Part shown: positions 1 to 7,049 of the stretch, in pieces
Layout of the letters: every line of letters begins with the position of its first letter
How positions within the stretch are numbered: the stretch's first letter is position 1
Source: Sphingomonas sp.
GTDB taxonomy: Bacteria; Pseudomonadota; Alphaproteobacteria; Sphingomonadales; Sphingomonadaceae
Assembly (NCBI GenBank): GCA_025935515.1
Contig: JAICVC010000005.1
Location: 1-27,825 of the forward strand
Direction: 5' to 3'
Length of the DNA stretch: 27,825 bases
Translations under genes and position numbers: made by a program
Notes under the pieces: generated by a model
What the model saw: only the letters and a program-made list of their open reading frames with translations
What the model was told of the DNA's origin: nothing
The model's database searches: none

Positions 1-1691
1 AGCGCGGGATCACCATCCTCGCCAAGTGCACGAGCGTCGAATGGGCCCCCGCGGGAGCGCAATCCGCGACGCATATCAACATCGTCGACACGCCGGGCCA
101 CGCCGACTTCGGCGCCGAGGTCGAGCGCATCCTGTCCATGGTCGACGGCGTCATCCTGCTGGTCGACGCGGCCGAGGGGCCGATGCCGCAGACCAAGTTC
201 GTCACCGGCAAGGCGCTTACGCTCGGCCTCAAGCCGATCGTCGTCGTCAACAAGATCGACCGCCCCGATGCGCGCCCCGCCGAAGTCCTCGACGAGGTGT
301 TCGAGCTCTTCCTCAACCTCGACGCCAGCGACGAGCAGCTCGATTTCCCGACGCTCTACGCCAGCGGCCGCGCCGGCTATGCGGGCATGACCGACGACGT
401 CCGCGAGGGCGATCTCACCCCCCTGTTCGAAACCATCGTCAGCCATGTCCCGCCGCCCCGCGTCGATGCCGGCCCATTCCGCATGCTTGCCACCTTGCTC
501 GACCGCGATCCGTTCCTCGGCCGCATCCTCACCGGCCGCATCGAAAGCGGCAAGCTGACCGTCAACATGCCGATCAAGGCGCTCGACGTGAACGGCAACC
601 TCGTCGAGGAAGGCCGCGCCACCAAGCTCTTCGCGTTCCGCGGGCTCGAGCGGGTGCCGGTCGACAGCGCCGAAGCGGGCGAGATCGTAGCCATCGCCGG
701 CCTCATCAAGGCGACCGTCTCCAACACCTTCGCCGATCCGTCGGTCGCAGCCCCGCTCCACGCGCGGCCGATCGACCCGCCGACCCTGGCGATGAGCTTC
801 TCGGTCAACGACAGCCCCTTCGCCGGCAAGGACGGCGACAAGGTCCAGAGCCGGGTCATCCGCGAGCGGCTCGAGCGCGAGGCGGAGGGCAATGTCGCGA
901 TCCGCGTCACCACCGCGGCCGACAACGACAGCTTCGAGGTCGCCGGCCGCGGCGAGCTGCAGCTCGGCGTGCTGATCGAGACGCTGCGCCGCGAAGGCTT
1001 CGAGCTCGGCATCAGCCGCCCGCGCGTCCTGTTCCGCGACGGGGCGAACGGACGCGAGGAGCCGTACGAGACGGTGGTCGTCGACGTCGACGATGAGTTC
1101 AGCGGCACCGTCATCGACAAGATGGCGTTGAGGAAGGCGGAAATGACCGACATGCGCCCGTCGGGCGGCGGCAAGACCCGCCTGACCTTTTCGGCGCCGA
1201 GCCGCGGGCTGATCGGCTATCACGGCGAGTTCCTGTCCGACACGCGCGGCACCGGCATCATGAACCGCCTGTTCGAGCGCTACGGCCCCTACAAGGGCCC
1301 GATCGCCGGCCGCCAGAACGGCGTGCTGATCTCGATGGAGCAGGGCCCGGCGGTCGCCTACGCGCTGAGCGCGCTGGAGGATCGCGGCGTGCTGTTCGTG
1401 TCGCCCGGCGAGATGCTCTACGAGGGCATGGTCATCGGCGAGAACGCCAAGACCCAGGACCTCGAGGTCAACCCCTTGAAGTCCAAGCAGCTGACCAACT
1501 TCCGCGCGTCCGGCCCCAAGGACGAAGGCATCCGCCTGACCCCGCCGCGCCGCATGAGCCTCGAGCAGGCGATCGCCTACATCCCGGACGACGAGCTCGG
1601 CGCGGTGACGCCCCAGGCGGTGCGGATACGGAAGCGGTTTCTGGATCCGCATGAGCGGAAGCGGCAAAGCCGTAGGGCTGAGGCGGCTTAG
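1..1691 (+). CDS. typA: Translational GTPase TypA/BipA (3' part, 5' end outside window)
   Basis: Ribosome-associated GTPase of the EF-G/LepA superfamily, implicated in ribosome assembly and stress adaptation. The reading frame is open from base 3, so the gene starts upstream of the window. Visible in order: the switch I region (RGITILAK), G3 DTPGHADFG, G4 NKID near base 250, a G5-like SGRAG, domain II, EF-G-like domain III and the TypA-specific C-terminal part with PSRGLIGYHGEFLSDTRG and YGPYKG. The stop is TAG at 1689-1691. The G1 P-loop lies before the window. The next gene, on the opposite strand, ends at 1692, so the two stop codons abut (TAGCTA). High GC, unlike the genes that follow. 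Family assignment is secure. Confidence 0.97.
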   Translation, partial: RGITILAKCTSVEWAPAGAQSATHINIVDTPGHADFGAEVERILSMVDGVILLVDAAEGPMPQTKFVTGKALTLGLKPIVVVNKIDRPDARPAEVLDEVFELFLNLDASDEQLDFPTLYASGRAGYAGMTDDVREGDLTPLFETIVSHVPPPRVDAGPFRMLATLLDRDPFLGRILTGRIESGKLTVNMPIKALDVNGNLVEEGRATKLFAFRGLERVPVDSAEAGEIVAIAGLIKATVSNTFADPSVAAPLHARPIDPPTLAMSFSVNDSPFAGKDGDKVQSRVIRERLEREAEGNVAIRVTTAADNDSFEVAGRGELQLGVLIETLRREGFELGISRPRVLFRDGANGREEPYETVVVDVDDEFSGTVIDKMALRKAEMTDMRPSGGGKTRLTFSAPSRGLIGYHGEFLSDTRGTGIMNRLFERYGPYKGPIAGRQNGVLISMEQGPAVAYALSALEDRGVLFVSPGEMLYEGMVIGENAKTQDLEVNPLKSKQLTNFRASGPKDEGIRLTPPRRMSLEQAIAYIPDDELGAVTPQAVRIRKRFLDPHERKRQSRRAEAA

Positions 1692-2462
1692 CTACCTTAG
1701 TTGCATCGACTTGTCTGGCGTTATCCGGGATCGCTGGTCAATTTCGCCTTTGATCCAATTGCCGACCACTGCGATTAAGACTGCGAGCACAAGAGCAGCG
1801 ACGAGACGGTAGTACGTTTGCTCCCGTTCAACCGAATGGATTCTCTCGCTCAGAACCCTTTCGGTTTTGTCGAGGGCGGTCTTTACGTCCTTTAGTTTGT
1901 GACCGAGACTCGCAAATGACTCCAGCTCACCCGAAATTCCCTGCACTAGTTCGATGTTGAGACCTAGGCGAGCGTGCTCGCGTTTGATCGACTTCGTCTT
2001 CTGATCCAAGTACGCGTACCACAATACAAATATATCTTGCCCTTGTCTCAAATGAATTTCACGAGGAGCAGCGTTGAAAACGGCGAATGTAAGCTGACCC
2101 ATATATCCTGGGTCCACATGGAATCCTGAAACATTTACCAGACCTTTGAACTTTGTCTTGGCCCGAATTGAGATGAACGCGATGGCGTCGTCTGGAACCT
2201 CAACAATCTCGTGCGTCATTAAGAGAGCAAACTGGCCGGCAGGAATGGTGAACGCTGCGCCTGATTCTAAGACCTGCACTGTAACCGATTGAGGATCGGT
2301 CGCGTCGACAGTGGGGCTGACATAGATCTCTGTGCCAATGGACAGCCTGTAAGATGCGCAATCGATGCGGTTTGGGTCGAACGCTCCGGGCGGTGTGATG
2401 AGAGTCGGCAGTCTTTTCTGGAGGGTTTCACCACTCCAGTATCCACGCTTAGCAAAAACCAT
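1692..2462 (-). CDS. Membrane-anchored dCTP deaminase/dUTPase-fold protein
   Basis: 256 aa from the ATG at 2462, chosen because GGGGAG lies a few bases upstream and the Dcd-like opening GYWSGETLQKRL follows; a TTG at 2522 would add 20 residues. Residues about 35-170 match the trimeric dCTP deaminase/dUTPase fold: SIRAK (98-102), VDPGYMG (116-122) and a C-terminal strand set RQGQDIFVLWYAYL. The position that carries the catalytic Glu in E. coli Dcd (LEF) reads FAV here (Ala127), so deamination is doubtful, while the Asp of the DPGYxG motif is kept. Residues 185-215 are helical, probably coiled coil, and 219-236 form one transmembrane segment, leaving a short basic tail. First gene of the low-GC island; convergent with typA and divergent from the MazG-like gene. 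Known homologues act in pyrimidine nucleotide metabolism or in phage defence by dCTP depletion. A binding or sensing role is my inference. Confidence 0.75.
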   Translation of the reverse strand: MVFAKRGYWSGETLQKRLPTLITPPGAFDPNRIDCASYRLSIGTEIYVSPTVDATDPQSVTVQVLESGAAFTIPAGQFALLMTHEIVEVPDDAIAFISIRAKTKFKGLVNVSGFHVDPGYMGQLTFAVFNAAPREIHLRQGQDIFVLWYAYLDQKTKSIKREHARLGLNIELVQGISGELESFASLGHKLKDVKTALDKTERVLSERIHSVEREQTYYRLVAALVLAVLIAVVGNWIKGEIDQRSRITPDKSMQLR

Positions 2463-2549
2463 TTTGCTCCCCATATACGGCGCAACACACCACTTCTGCC
2501 CGCTGCCATGTTCGTATAGCAAGGGCGTCGAGTGAGAGTTGGACCGCTA

Positions 2550-3875
2550 ATGCTCGTATCTGAATACGATCGCTTCGTTCGAGAGAGCGACCAGTCTGTC
2601 GAACTACCTCACGATGAGCAGCTCGACGTCGCGCTCTTCGGACTGTCCGCGGAGATCGGCTCGCTCATCGCTGCGCTAAAAAAGCGGCTCTTGAGCGAAG
2701 CTGGCAAAGAGGCTTGGGACCATCCGAACGAAGAGATCGTTGAAGAACTTGGCGATGTCATGTGGTACTGCTTTTCGCTCGCCCGCATCGCAAATCCAGA
2801 AAAGACGATAAACATTTTCGCGCATGATATCGCGAATCTAAGGCGAGAGATCAGTGCTCCCGATGCACGGGCGCAAAGAATCCGAGGCGTGCTAGATCAT
2901 CAGAAATGGGAGGCTTTCCTTAAGCGGGCTGAGCATTTTCCCAAACTCACCCGAAACATGGTTTTCGAGGATTATCAGAACCTCGCATTCCTCACGGCCC
3001 GAACGGAAAAGAGGATACTTACCGAGGTTTGCATTGCGGTCATTTGGCAGCTCGCGGCGGAGCTATTTCGGAGGAAGCTCCCTGAGATCGAACTGGAGTT
3101 GAACCAGGCTTTGCCAAATCGCCCAATGAACGACGTCTTGGGAGAGATGGCGTGGCATATTTCGGCACTGGCCAAGACTTATGGGCTGTCGCTCAGCGAA
3201 ATCGCGCAAAAGAATATCGAAAAGGTTTCTTACCGACAAAATAGGGATAGCCCGACGCCTCTGCACGATGCGGCTTTCCCAGCTTCCGAACAAATTCCGC
3301 GGCGTTTTGAGGTGACTTTCGTGACGACTGAGAAAGGTCGGTCGCGGATGTACATTGGCGGAAAGCAACTTGGCGACGATCTCACGGATAACGCATATGA
3401 TGAGGACGGTTACCGCTTCCACGACATCATGCACTTGGCGAACGCGGCAAAGCTGGGGTGGTCGCCGGTGCTACGATCCTTGATGGGCCGCAAGCGTAAG
3501 ACCGACTCTAAAGTTGATGAAATCGAAGATGGTGCTCGAGCAAAGATCGTCGAAGAAGCGGTCGTGAAGGTCGTGCACTCAGAAGGCGAGCGCATAGCCC
3601 GACTGATGCGCCCGCAGGATACGTCGAGCCCGCTTCGACTCTTCGCCTCTCGAGAGGAAATTACATTCAGATTCTTGAAGCTGATTCATCAACTCGTTGC
3701 AGGTCTTGAAGTTGAGCAGAACCGATACTGGGAGTGGGAAGACGCGATCTTGGAGGGTTACGCGCTTTTCCATCAGCTTCGTCTGCATGGGCAGGGGACC
3801 ATCACCGTGGATCTTGGGACGAAGTCCCTATCGTTTCGGCCGCAAGTGAACCGCACATTTGCGTGTGCTGCTTGA
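2550..3875 (+). CDS. MazG-like nucleotide pyrophosphohydrolase with MazG_C-type C-terminal domain
   Basis: 441 aa from ATG 2550; an in-frame GTG at 2532 with AGGG upstream is an alternative start. Residues 20-100 form a MazG-like all-alpha NTP pyrophosphohydrolase domain: EIGSL at 35 and EEIVEELGD at 61-69, giving ExxD metal ligands, though the usual first ExxE reads ExxS. Residues about 120-230 look like a second MazG-like helical bundle (DVLGEMAWHISALAKTYGLSLSEIA). The C-terminal third contains YRFHDIMHLANAAKLGW with FHDIMH near residue 290, then GRKRK and a helix with several Glu. I recall this as a domain found fused to MazG in base-modification neighbourhoods. The likely activity is hydrolysis of a (deoxy)nucleoside triphosphate to the monophosphate. 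It points away from the Dcd-like gene and converges on the next gene with one base between stops. Low GC like its neighbours. Confidence 0.75.
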   Translation: MLVSEYDRFVRESDQSVELPHDEQLDVALFGLSAEIGSLIAALKKRLLSEAGKEAWDHPNEEIVEELGDVMWYCFSLARIANPEKTINIFAHDIANLRREISAPDARAQRIRGVLDHQKWEAFLKRAEHFPKLTRNMVFEDYQNLAFLTARTEKRILTEVCIAVIWQLAAELFRRKLPEIELELNQALPNRPMNDVLGEMAWHISALAKTYGLSLSEIAQKNIEKVSYRQNRDSPTPLHDAAFPASEQIPRRFEVTFVTTEKGRSRMYIGGKQLGDDLTDNAYDEDGYRFHDIMHLANAAKLGWSPVLRSLMGRKRKTDSKVDEIEDGARAKIVEEAVVKVVHSEGERIARLMRPQDTSSPLRLFASREEITFRFLKLIHQLVAGLEVEQNRYWEWEDAILEGYALFHQLRLHGQGTITVDLGTKSLSFRPQVNRTFACAA

Positions 3876-3876
3876 C

Positions 3877-4884
3877 CTAAAGGAACGAGCACTGCCTCAG
3901 ATGCGAATGACGAGTGCTCGCTTCCGGGACCGCCTTCAGCCCCCATTTGGGGGGGAAAAACGGGTTTTCGTACGCCGCTTTGCGCGCTTTGAACTGTTGT
4001 TTGATGCGCGTCCTGCCGGAGACACCGGATATGTCCGGATGAGCAACACGGGCGTATTTTGAAATCTCACAGAAAAGGTTTTGACAATCTATCGGCTGCA
4101 GGGCTCGCCCAAAAAGGCCATCGAACCGAAGTCCGAGCCGCCGAAATTCTTCGGTTTGTCGCTCTGCCATTAAGAAGATGATGTCTTCTGCGCTCAGGCC
4201 GCCAACATCAGCAAAACACTTGGAGATTCCATCAAGGGCACCAGGGCCCGCGACGACGAAGTCTGTTTCGCTGAAATCCATTAACGCTGAATAGTTTAGA
4301 TCGATTGCGTACTGGAAAGCCAAGAACGGACCGAGCCCCCGGTACGTAAGGATGAGCCGATAAACTTCTTCAAGGCTACGCGTGCGCGCCAACCTCGTCG
4401 GTAGATTGTCCTCGACCATCCTGGCGAGAAGGGCGAGGTGGTTGTCGTGCTTTCGCTCAAATCCAAACGCTGGCGACGGCATGATGTACGCAGCATTGTA
4501 TATCCGGGCACCATGTCTGGTGGCTTCATGTAGGATGCGCGAAATGGAATCGAGATCGGTGGCTTGATAACTCACTGCGCCGAGCGAGTGCTCGATCAGC
4601 TCCCAAGTTTCGATCTTGTTGAAAAGCTTGAAGAGGATAGTGCGGAAGAAGACCTCGACCGGCGCTGGAGAGCGATCCTCGCGGTACTGCACCTCCCGGA
4701 TAAGATACTGGCTCACCCGATCTGCTGCCCGATATGCGTTGGTGAACCGATAGCTGCGGAGGATCGGGTCCTGTGTCCATGGACCGATCTGATCGACCAA
4801 ACGCTTGTAATAAATGGACATTCGTTCGGCAGCGAAGTGCCAATACGTGTCATACACCTTCGTGGGAATCGGGCGGCCGGTCAT
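3877..4884 (-). CDS. HMUDK-helical/aGPT-pyrophosphorylase-like protein (predicted DNA base hypermodification)
   Basis: 335 aa, ATG at 4884, no clear ribosome binding site. The protein resembles the helical module found in phage 5-hydroxymethyl-dU DNA kinases and in alpha-glutamyl/putrescinyl-thymine pyrophosphorylases: YWHFAAERMSIYYKRL (14-29), an Arg/Tyr-rich FTNAYRAADRVSQYLIR (47-63), FKLFNKIETW (85-94), GLGPFLAFQ (183-191), FVVAGPGALDGI (209-220) and DCQNLFCEISKY (266-277). The GLG and GPGA turns look like helix-hairpin-helix elements of the DNA glycosylase type. I see no P-loop (GxxxxGKS/T), so a kinase domain is absent from this chain. In phages the family acts on hydroxymethyl-uracil in DNA. 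It lies 61 bp downstream of, and on the same strand as, the thymidylate-synthase-like gene, which would supply a C5-modified pyrimidine. Function is inferred from family and context. Confidence 0.7.
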   Translation of the reverse strand: MTGRPIPTKVYDTYWHFAAERMSIYYKRLVDQIGPWTQDPILRSYRFTNAYRAADRVSQYLIREVQYREDRSPAPVEVFFRTILFKLFNKIETWELIEHSLGAVSYQATDLDSISRILHEATRHGARIYNAAYIMPSPAFGFERKHDNHLALLARMVEDNLPTRLARTRSLEEVYRLILTYRGLGPFLAFQYAIDLNYSALMDFSETDFVVAGPGALDGISKCFADVGGLSAEDIIFLMAERQTEEFRRLGLRFDGLFGRALQPIDCQNLFCEISKYARVAHPDISGVSGRTRIKQQFKARKAAYENPFFPPKWGLKAVPEASTRHSHLRQCSFL

Positions 4885-4945
4885 ACTGATTTGCTAGCGG
4901 GTCACGCGAAGAGTCGATAGCTGTCCGATAGCCAAGCCGATGAAA

Positions 4946-5746
4946 CTAGATGCCTATCTTAGCCAGAAATTCCGTCACGGCTGCGGCCTTCTTGCTGCCG
5001 AGGCTGGATTCGAGCCGTGCTTCGGATGCAATCAGCGTTAAGGACCCCACTCCGCCACCTGCCTCTTGCGCAACAAAATTCTGCAATTGCGCCAGCCCCA
5101 CCAAATTCCCGAGGGCCCGTTCAAGATAGAAATGGGATCGATAAAAAGCCGTCAGCCGAACATGATTGGACGGGTCCAGTTTGAAGGACAGGTGACTGAG
5201 GCAAGGGCCTCCCCGCGGATACTTCGCGTCCCGGACGGGGTCGTAGGTTGAAATCTCAAAGACCTCATCTGAAACCGGTAATTCGTAGTGCGTCTTACTG
5301 CCGTGCGATACTTCGATTCGCCGCCTCAGTTTACAGACTAGAGACTTAAGCGGATTTACTGGCTGCCCTTCGCGATCGAGAAGCACCTTTCCATTGATGT
5401 CTTTGCGCCGCAGCATTCGTTCCGCGTAGGTGCCCCAAGCCTTCTTTACTCTGGGATAAATGTCTCGCGGATAATGCTCGTAAATCCCTTCGGCGCCCCC
5501 CACGCGCTAACACGAAGAAGGAAAAATCGTGTTAGCGACGGTATGTACCGGATGCTCGCCCGCAGATCGGGCGAATTCGTCAAGCGCGACAATGACCGCA
5601 GCGTCTTCGTGTGTCTTCAAGTCTGGCTGCGTCATCACGTACGCCAGATTATAGCATTTGCGACCAGGCTGCTGTTTGAGGAACGAAGCGGCTTGGACCC
5701 AACCTGCGGTTACAGATTTGCGATCATCGAGCGCCGCTATCGGCAT
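4946..5746 (-). pseudogene. Thymidylate synthase/pyrimidine hydroxymethylase-like gene interrupted by in-frame TAG
   Basis: The frame from ATG 5746 to the TAG at 4946-4948 would encode 266 codons, but codon 80 (bases 5507-5509) is TAG. Both halves are clearly one protein: before the stop VHTVANTIFPSSC, after it GIYEHYPRDIYPRVKKAWG. Downstream the thymidylate-synthase core is recognisable: GGPCLSH with the nucleophilic Cys at 5201-5203, then RLTAFYRSHFYLERALGNLVGLAQLQNF, which aligns with the APCH...LYQRS...FNI core of the thyA at 25564. The usual Asp two residues after RS is Phe, as fits a divergent substrate. Relatives include phage dUMP/dCMP hydroxymethylases. Its start overlaps the ACP-like gene by 23 bp. 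The downstream part could only be made by readthrough or by restart at a GTG (5503) that has no visible ribosome binding site. It may be a pseudogene, a sequencing error, or recoded. Confidence 0.7.
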
Positions 5747-6077
5747 CGTCTCGCTTCTGCTTGATGATCTCATCCTTCTGTTTCTCGAAATATTTTTTTG
5801 CCAGCGGCACAAGATTCGCCAACAAATCATCGAGACTTTCGTAGCCAGTATCCTTGGCTTCCGTTTCAGGGATGTCGATACCAGTTCGCTCTTGAATAGA
5901 GACAAAGCATCGCGCGACACCGTGTGAGTCGATCTCAACCGTTGCATCCATGATCGAGCCAAGTTTATCGGCCGTCGGCGCCGCCGGCTTACCCTCGGCG
6001 GTGGCCAACTCCCAGCACTCTTGCAGTGCCGCTCTTACATCATTTTCAGGGAAGGCAAATTCGGCTTCAGCGACCAT
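5724..6077 (-). CDS. Small acyl-carrier-protein-like protein
   Basis: 117 aa from ATG 6077, preceded by TAGGAGTAGGATAA, a good ribosome binding site. Residues about 35-105 resemble an acyl/peptidyl carrier protein: a short helix, then EIDSHGVARCFVSIQERTG, where DSH sits where carrier proteins have DSL with the phosphopantetheine Ser, then IDIPETEAKDTGYESLDDLLANL, matching the 'fGIxIP...  t.xdl' second half of ACPs. The N-terminal 30 residues (FPENDVRAALQECWELA) are acidic and helical, and the C-terminus is charged (KKYFEKQKDEIIKQKRDD). It is the first gene of a likely operon with the thymidylate-synthase-like gene, which overlaps its 3' end by 23 bp. No adenylation or phosphopantetheinyl transferase gene is in the window. 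The ACP reading rests on pattern alone; an unrelated helical protein is possible. Confidence 0.5.
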   Translation of the reverse strand: MVAEAEFAFPENDVRAALQECWELATAEGKPAAPTADKLGSIMDATVEIDSHGVARCFVSIQERTGIDIPETEAKDTGYESLDDLLANLVPLAKKYFEKQKDEIIKQKRDDADSGAR

Positions 6078-6099
6078 TTATCCTACTCCTAACGGAGAG

Positions 6100-6127
6100 A
6101 ACATAGTGGCAACAGAGCCGTTGTTAA
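6100..6127 (-). promoter_or_regulatory. Candidate sigma-70-type promoter for the ACP-like/TS-like operon
   Basis: Read on the minus strand, TTAACA (6127-6122), a 16-base spacer and TATGTT (6105-6100) lie about 23 bases upstream of the ATG at 6077. The match is moderate and no other promoter is evident for this operon. Confidence 0.3.
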
Positions 6128-6255
6128 AGACGCAAACAAACCATTTTCCTACAGCACCCCATTTCAGTCATAGACTGGTGGATGTCCGCACTAAGCTTGT
6201 CGAAGCGGCAACCCCAACCGAGTCCTGGCGCCCCACATCTACCTTCCAATGCGAT

Positions 6256-6423
6256 CCCTCGCGCGCCCGCGCGCGTAGGAGCTGGTGCGTTTGTGAACTT
6301 TCGCCTCCACCCCCTCGCGCATGCGCGCGCGTGGCACTGCCAACTTTGCCAACTTCCGCCGGAATTCCCCGGCATCCGTGTTCGCGATACTGGCGTCAAC
6401 TTCGTCAACTTTGTTGGATTCGG
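6256..6423. repeat. Decayed tandem repeat, ~56-bp period, three units
   Basis: CCCTCGCGC at 6256 recurs at 6312, exactly 56 bp later; in the 21-base blocks 6256-6276 and 6312-6332 only three central bases differ. Paired CAACTT words at 6341/6350 and 6397/6406 (9 bp apart within a pair) are also 56 bp apart. The units would be 6256-6311, 6312-6367 and 6368-6423, with the third weakly conserved at its start. The alternating CG tracts could adopt Z-DNA or hairpins. The repeat ends just before the stop of the EVE gene. Confidence 0.55.
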
Positions 6424-6429
6424 CGCCCG

Positions 6430-6837
6430 TCAGCCCTTCTCGCCCGACATCTCCAGCACCTTGCGCCACTCATCCTCGCGTACCGGCGCCACCGACAGCC
6501 GCGACTGGCGGATCAGCTCCATCTGCGCGAGTTTCGGCTCGGCCTTGATCTCGGCGAGGGTCACCGGCCGGGTGAGCGCGCGCACCGGCTCGACCCGCAC
6601 CGACACCCAGTCGCCGTCCTTCGGGTCGGGCCCGGCCTCGCGCGTGATGCGCATGATGCCGACCACCGCCTTGTCGGACATGCTGTGGTAGAAGAAGGCC
6701 TCGTCGCCCGCCTTCATCGCCTTGAGGTGGAGCCGCGCGGCGTTGTTGCGCACGCCATCCCATTCGGTGCCGCCGTCGCGGACCAGATCCTGCCAGCCGT
6801 AGCTTTCGGGCTCCGATTTCATCAGCCAGTGGGCCAC
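6430..6837 (-). CDS. EVE domain protein (PUA-like fold)
   Basis: 135 aa from GTG 6837, supported by AAAGGAG about 8 bases upstream and by the standard opening AHWLMKSEPESYGW. The EVE fold is recognisable over the whole length: WLMKSEP, WDGVRNNAARLHLKAMKAGDEAFFYHS, AVVGIMRITREAGPDP, VRVEPVRALTRPVTLAEIKAEPKL and a short C-terminal helix. Human THYN1 and bacterial relatives are thought to bind modified bases in nucleic acid through an aromatic pocket; free-standing bacterial EVE proteins are uncharacterised. Composition is that of the native chromosome, so it is probably the resident neighbour of typA rather than part of the island, although its base-binding fold next to a base-modification locus is notable. 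Divergent from the cell-wall hydrolase gene. Confidence 0.9.
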   Translation of the reverse strand: MAHWLMKSEPESYGWQDLVRDGGTEWDGVRNNAARLHLKAMKAGDEAFFYHSMSDKAVVGIMRITREAGPDPKDGDWVSVRVEPVRALTRPVTLAEIKAEPKLAQMELIRQSRLSVAPVREDEWRKVLEMSGEKG

Positions 6838-7049
6838 GCGGTTGTCTCCTTTCGAAACGCTTTCCGTTAGCGCGCCGGTGAGCCGAGTTAAACCGTCGAT
6901 AAACGGTTCGCCGGAGCTGTGGATAAGTCGAGAAAACTGAATGAATCGAAAGGGTTCCGAATTCTATCCCGCGAGTCGCACAACTCACCGCCGCGGCATT
7001 GGACTCGCTCGAAAGTTAACATATCTGGGTTTCAGCAATTGAGAGCGGT
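6838..7049. other. Divergent intergenic region with a DnaA-box-like word
   Basis: Spacer between the EVE gene and the hydrolase leader. It holds the EVE ribosome binding site, an inverted repeat AACCGT/ACGGTT (6891-6896 and 6903-6908), and TGTGGATAA at 6918-6926, the complement of the consensus DnaA box TTATCCACA. Only one such box was seen, so an origin is not supported. The AT-rich stretch 6930-7030 probably contains the promoter for the leader at 7050. Confidence 0.4.

Larger units (their letters stand above)
6078..6429. other. Intergenic junction between low-GC island and high-GC chromosome
   Basis: 352 bp without a convincing gene. The first ~110 bp have island-like composition and hold the candidate promoter of the minus-strand operon. 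Around 6188-6205 lies AAGCTTGTCGAAGCG, which resembles half of the TTCGACAAGCTT-type intergenic repeats I associate with sphingomonads. From 6256 onward GC is high and the decayed tandem repeat begins. No integrase, tRNA fragment or perfect direct repeat matching the typA end was found by eye. Confidence 0.6.

Noticed and set aside
5507..5509. TAG as a recoded sense codon (for example pyrrolysine or selective amber suppression)
   Set aside because: Other genes in the window (typA, GIN, GH43, DsbA-like, methyltransferase, RadC-like) end with TAG, and no suppressor tRNA or SECIS/PYLIS-like element was seen.
6106..6240. Plus-strand GTG frame with a good GGAGAG upstream at the island junction
   Set aside because: The translation shows no recognisable domain and runs on into the GC-rich repeat; the SD-like word overlaps the minus-strand promoter region.
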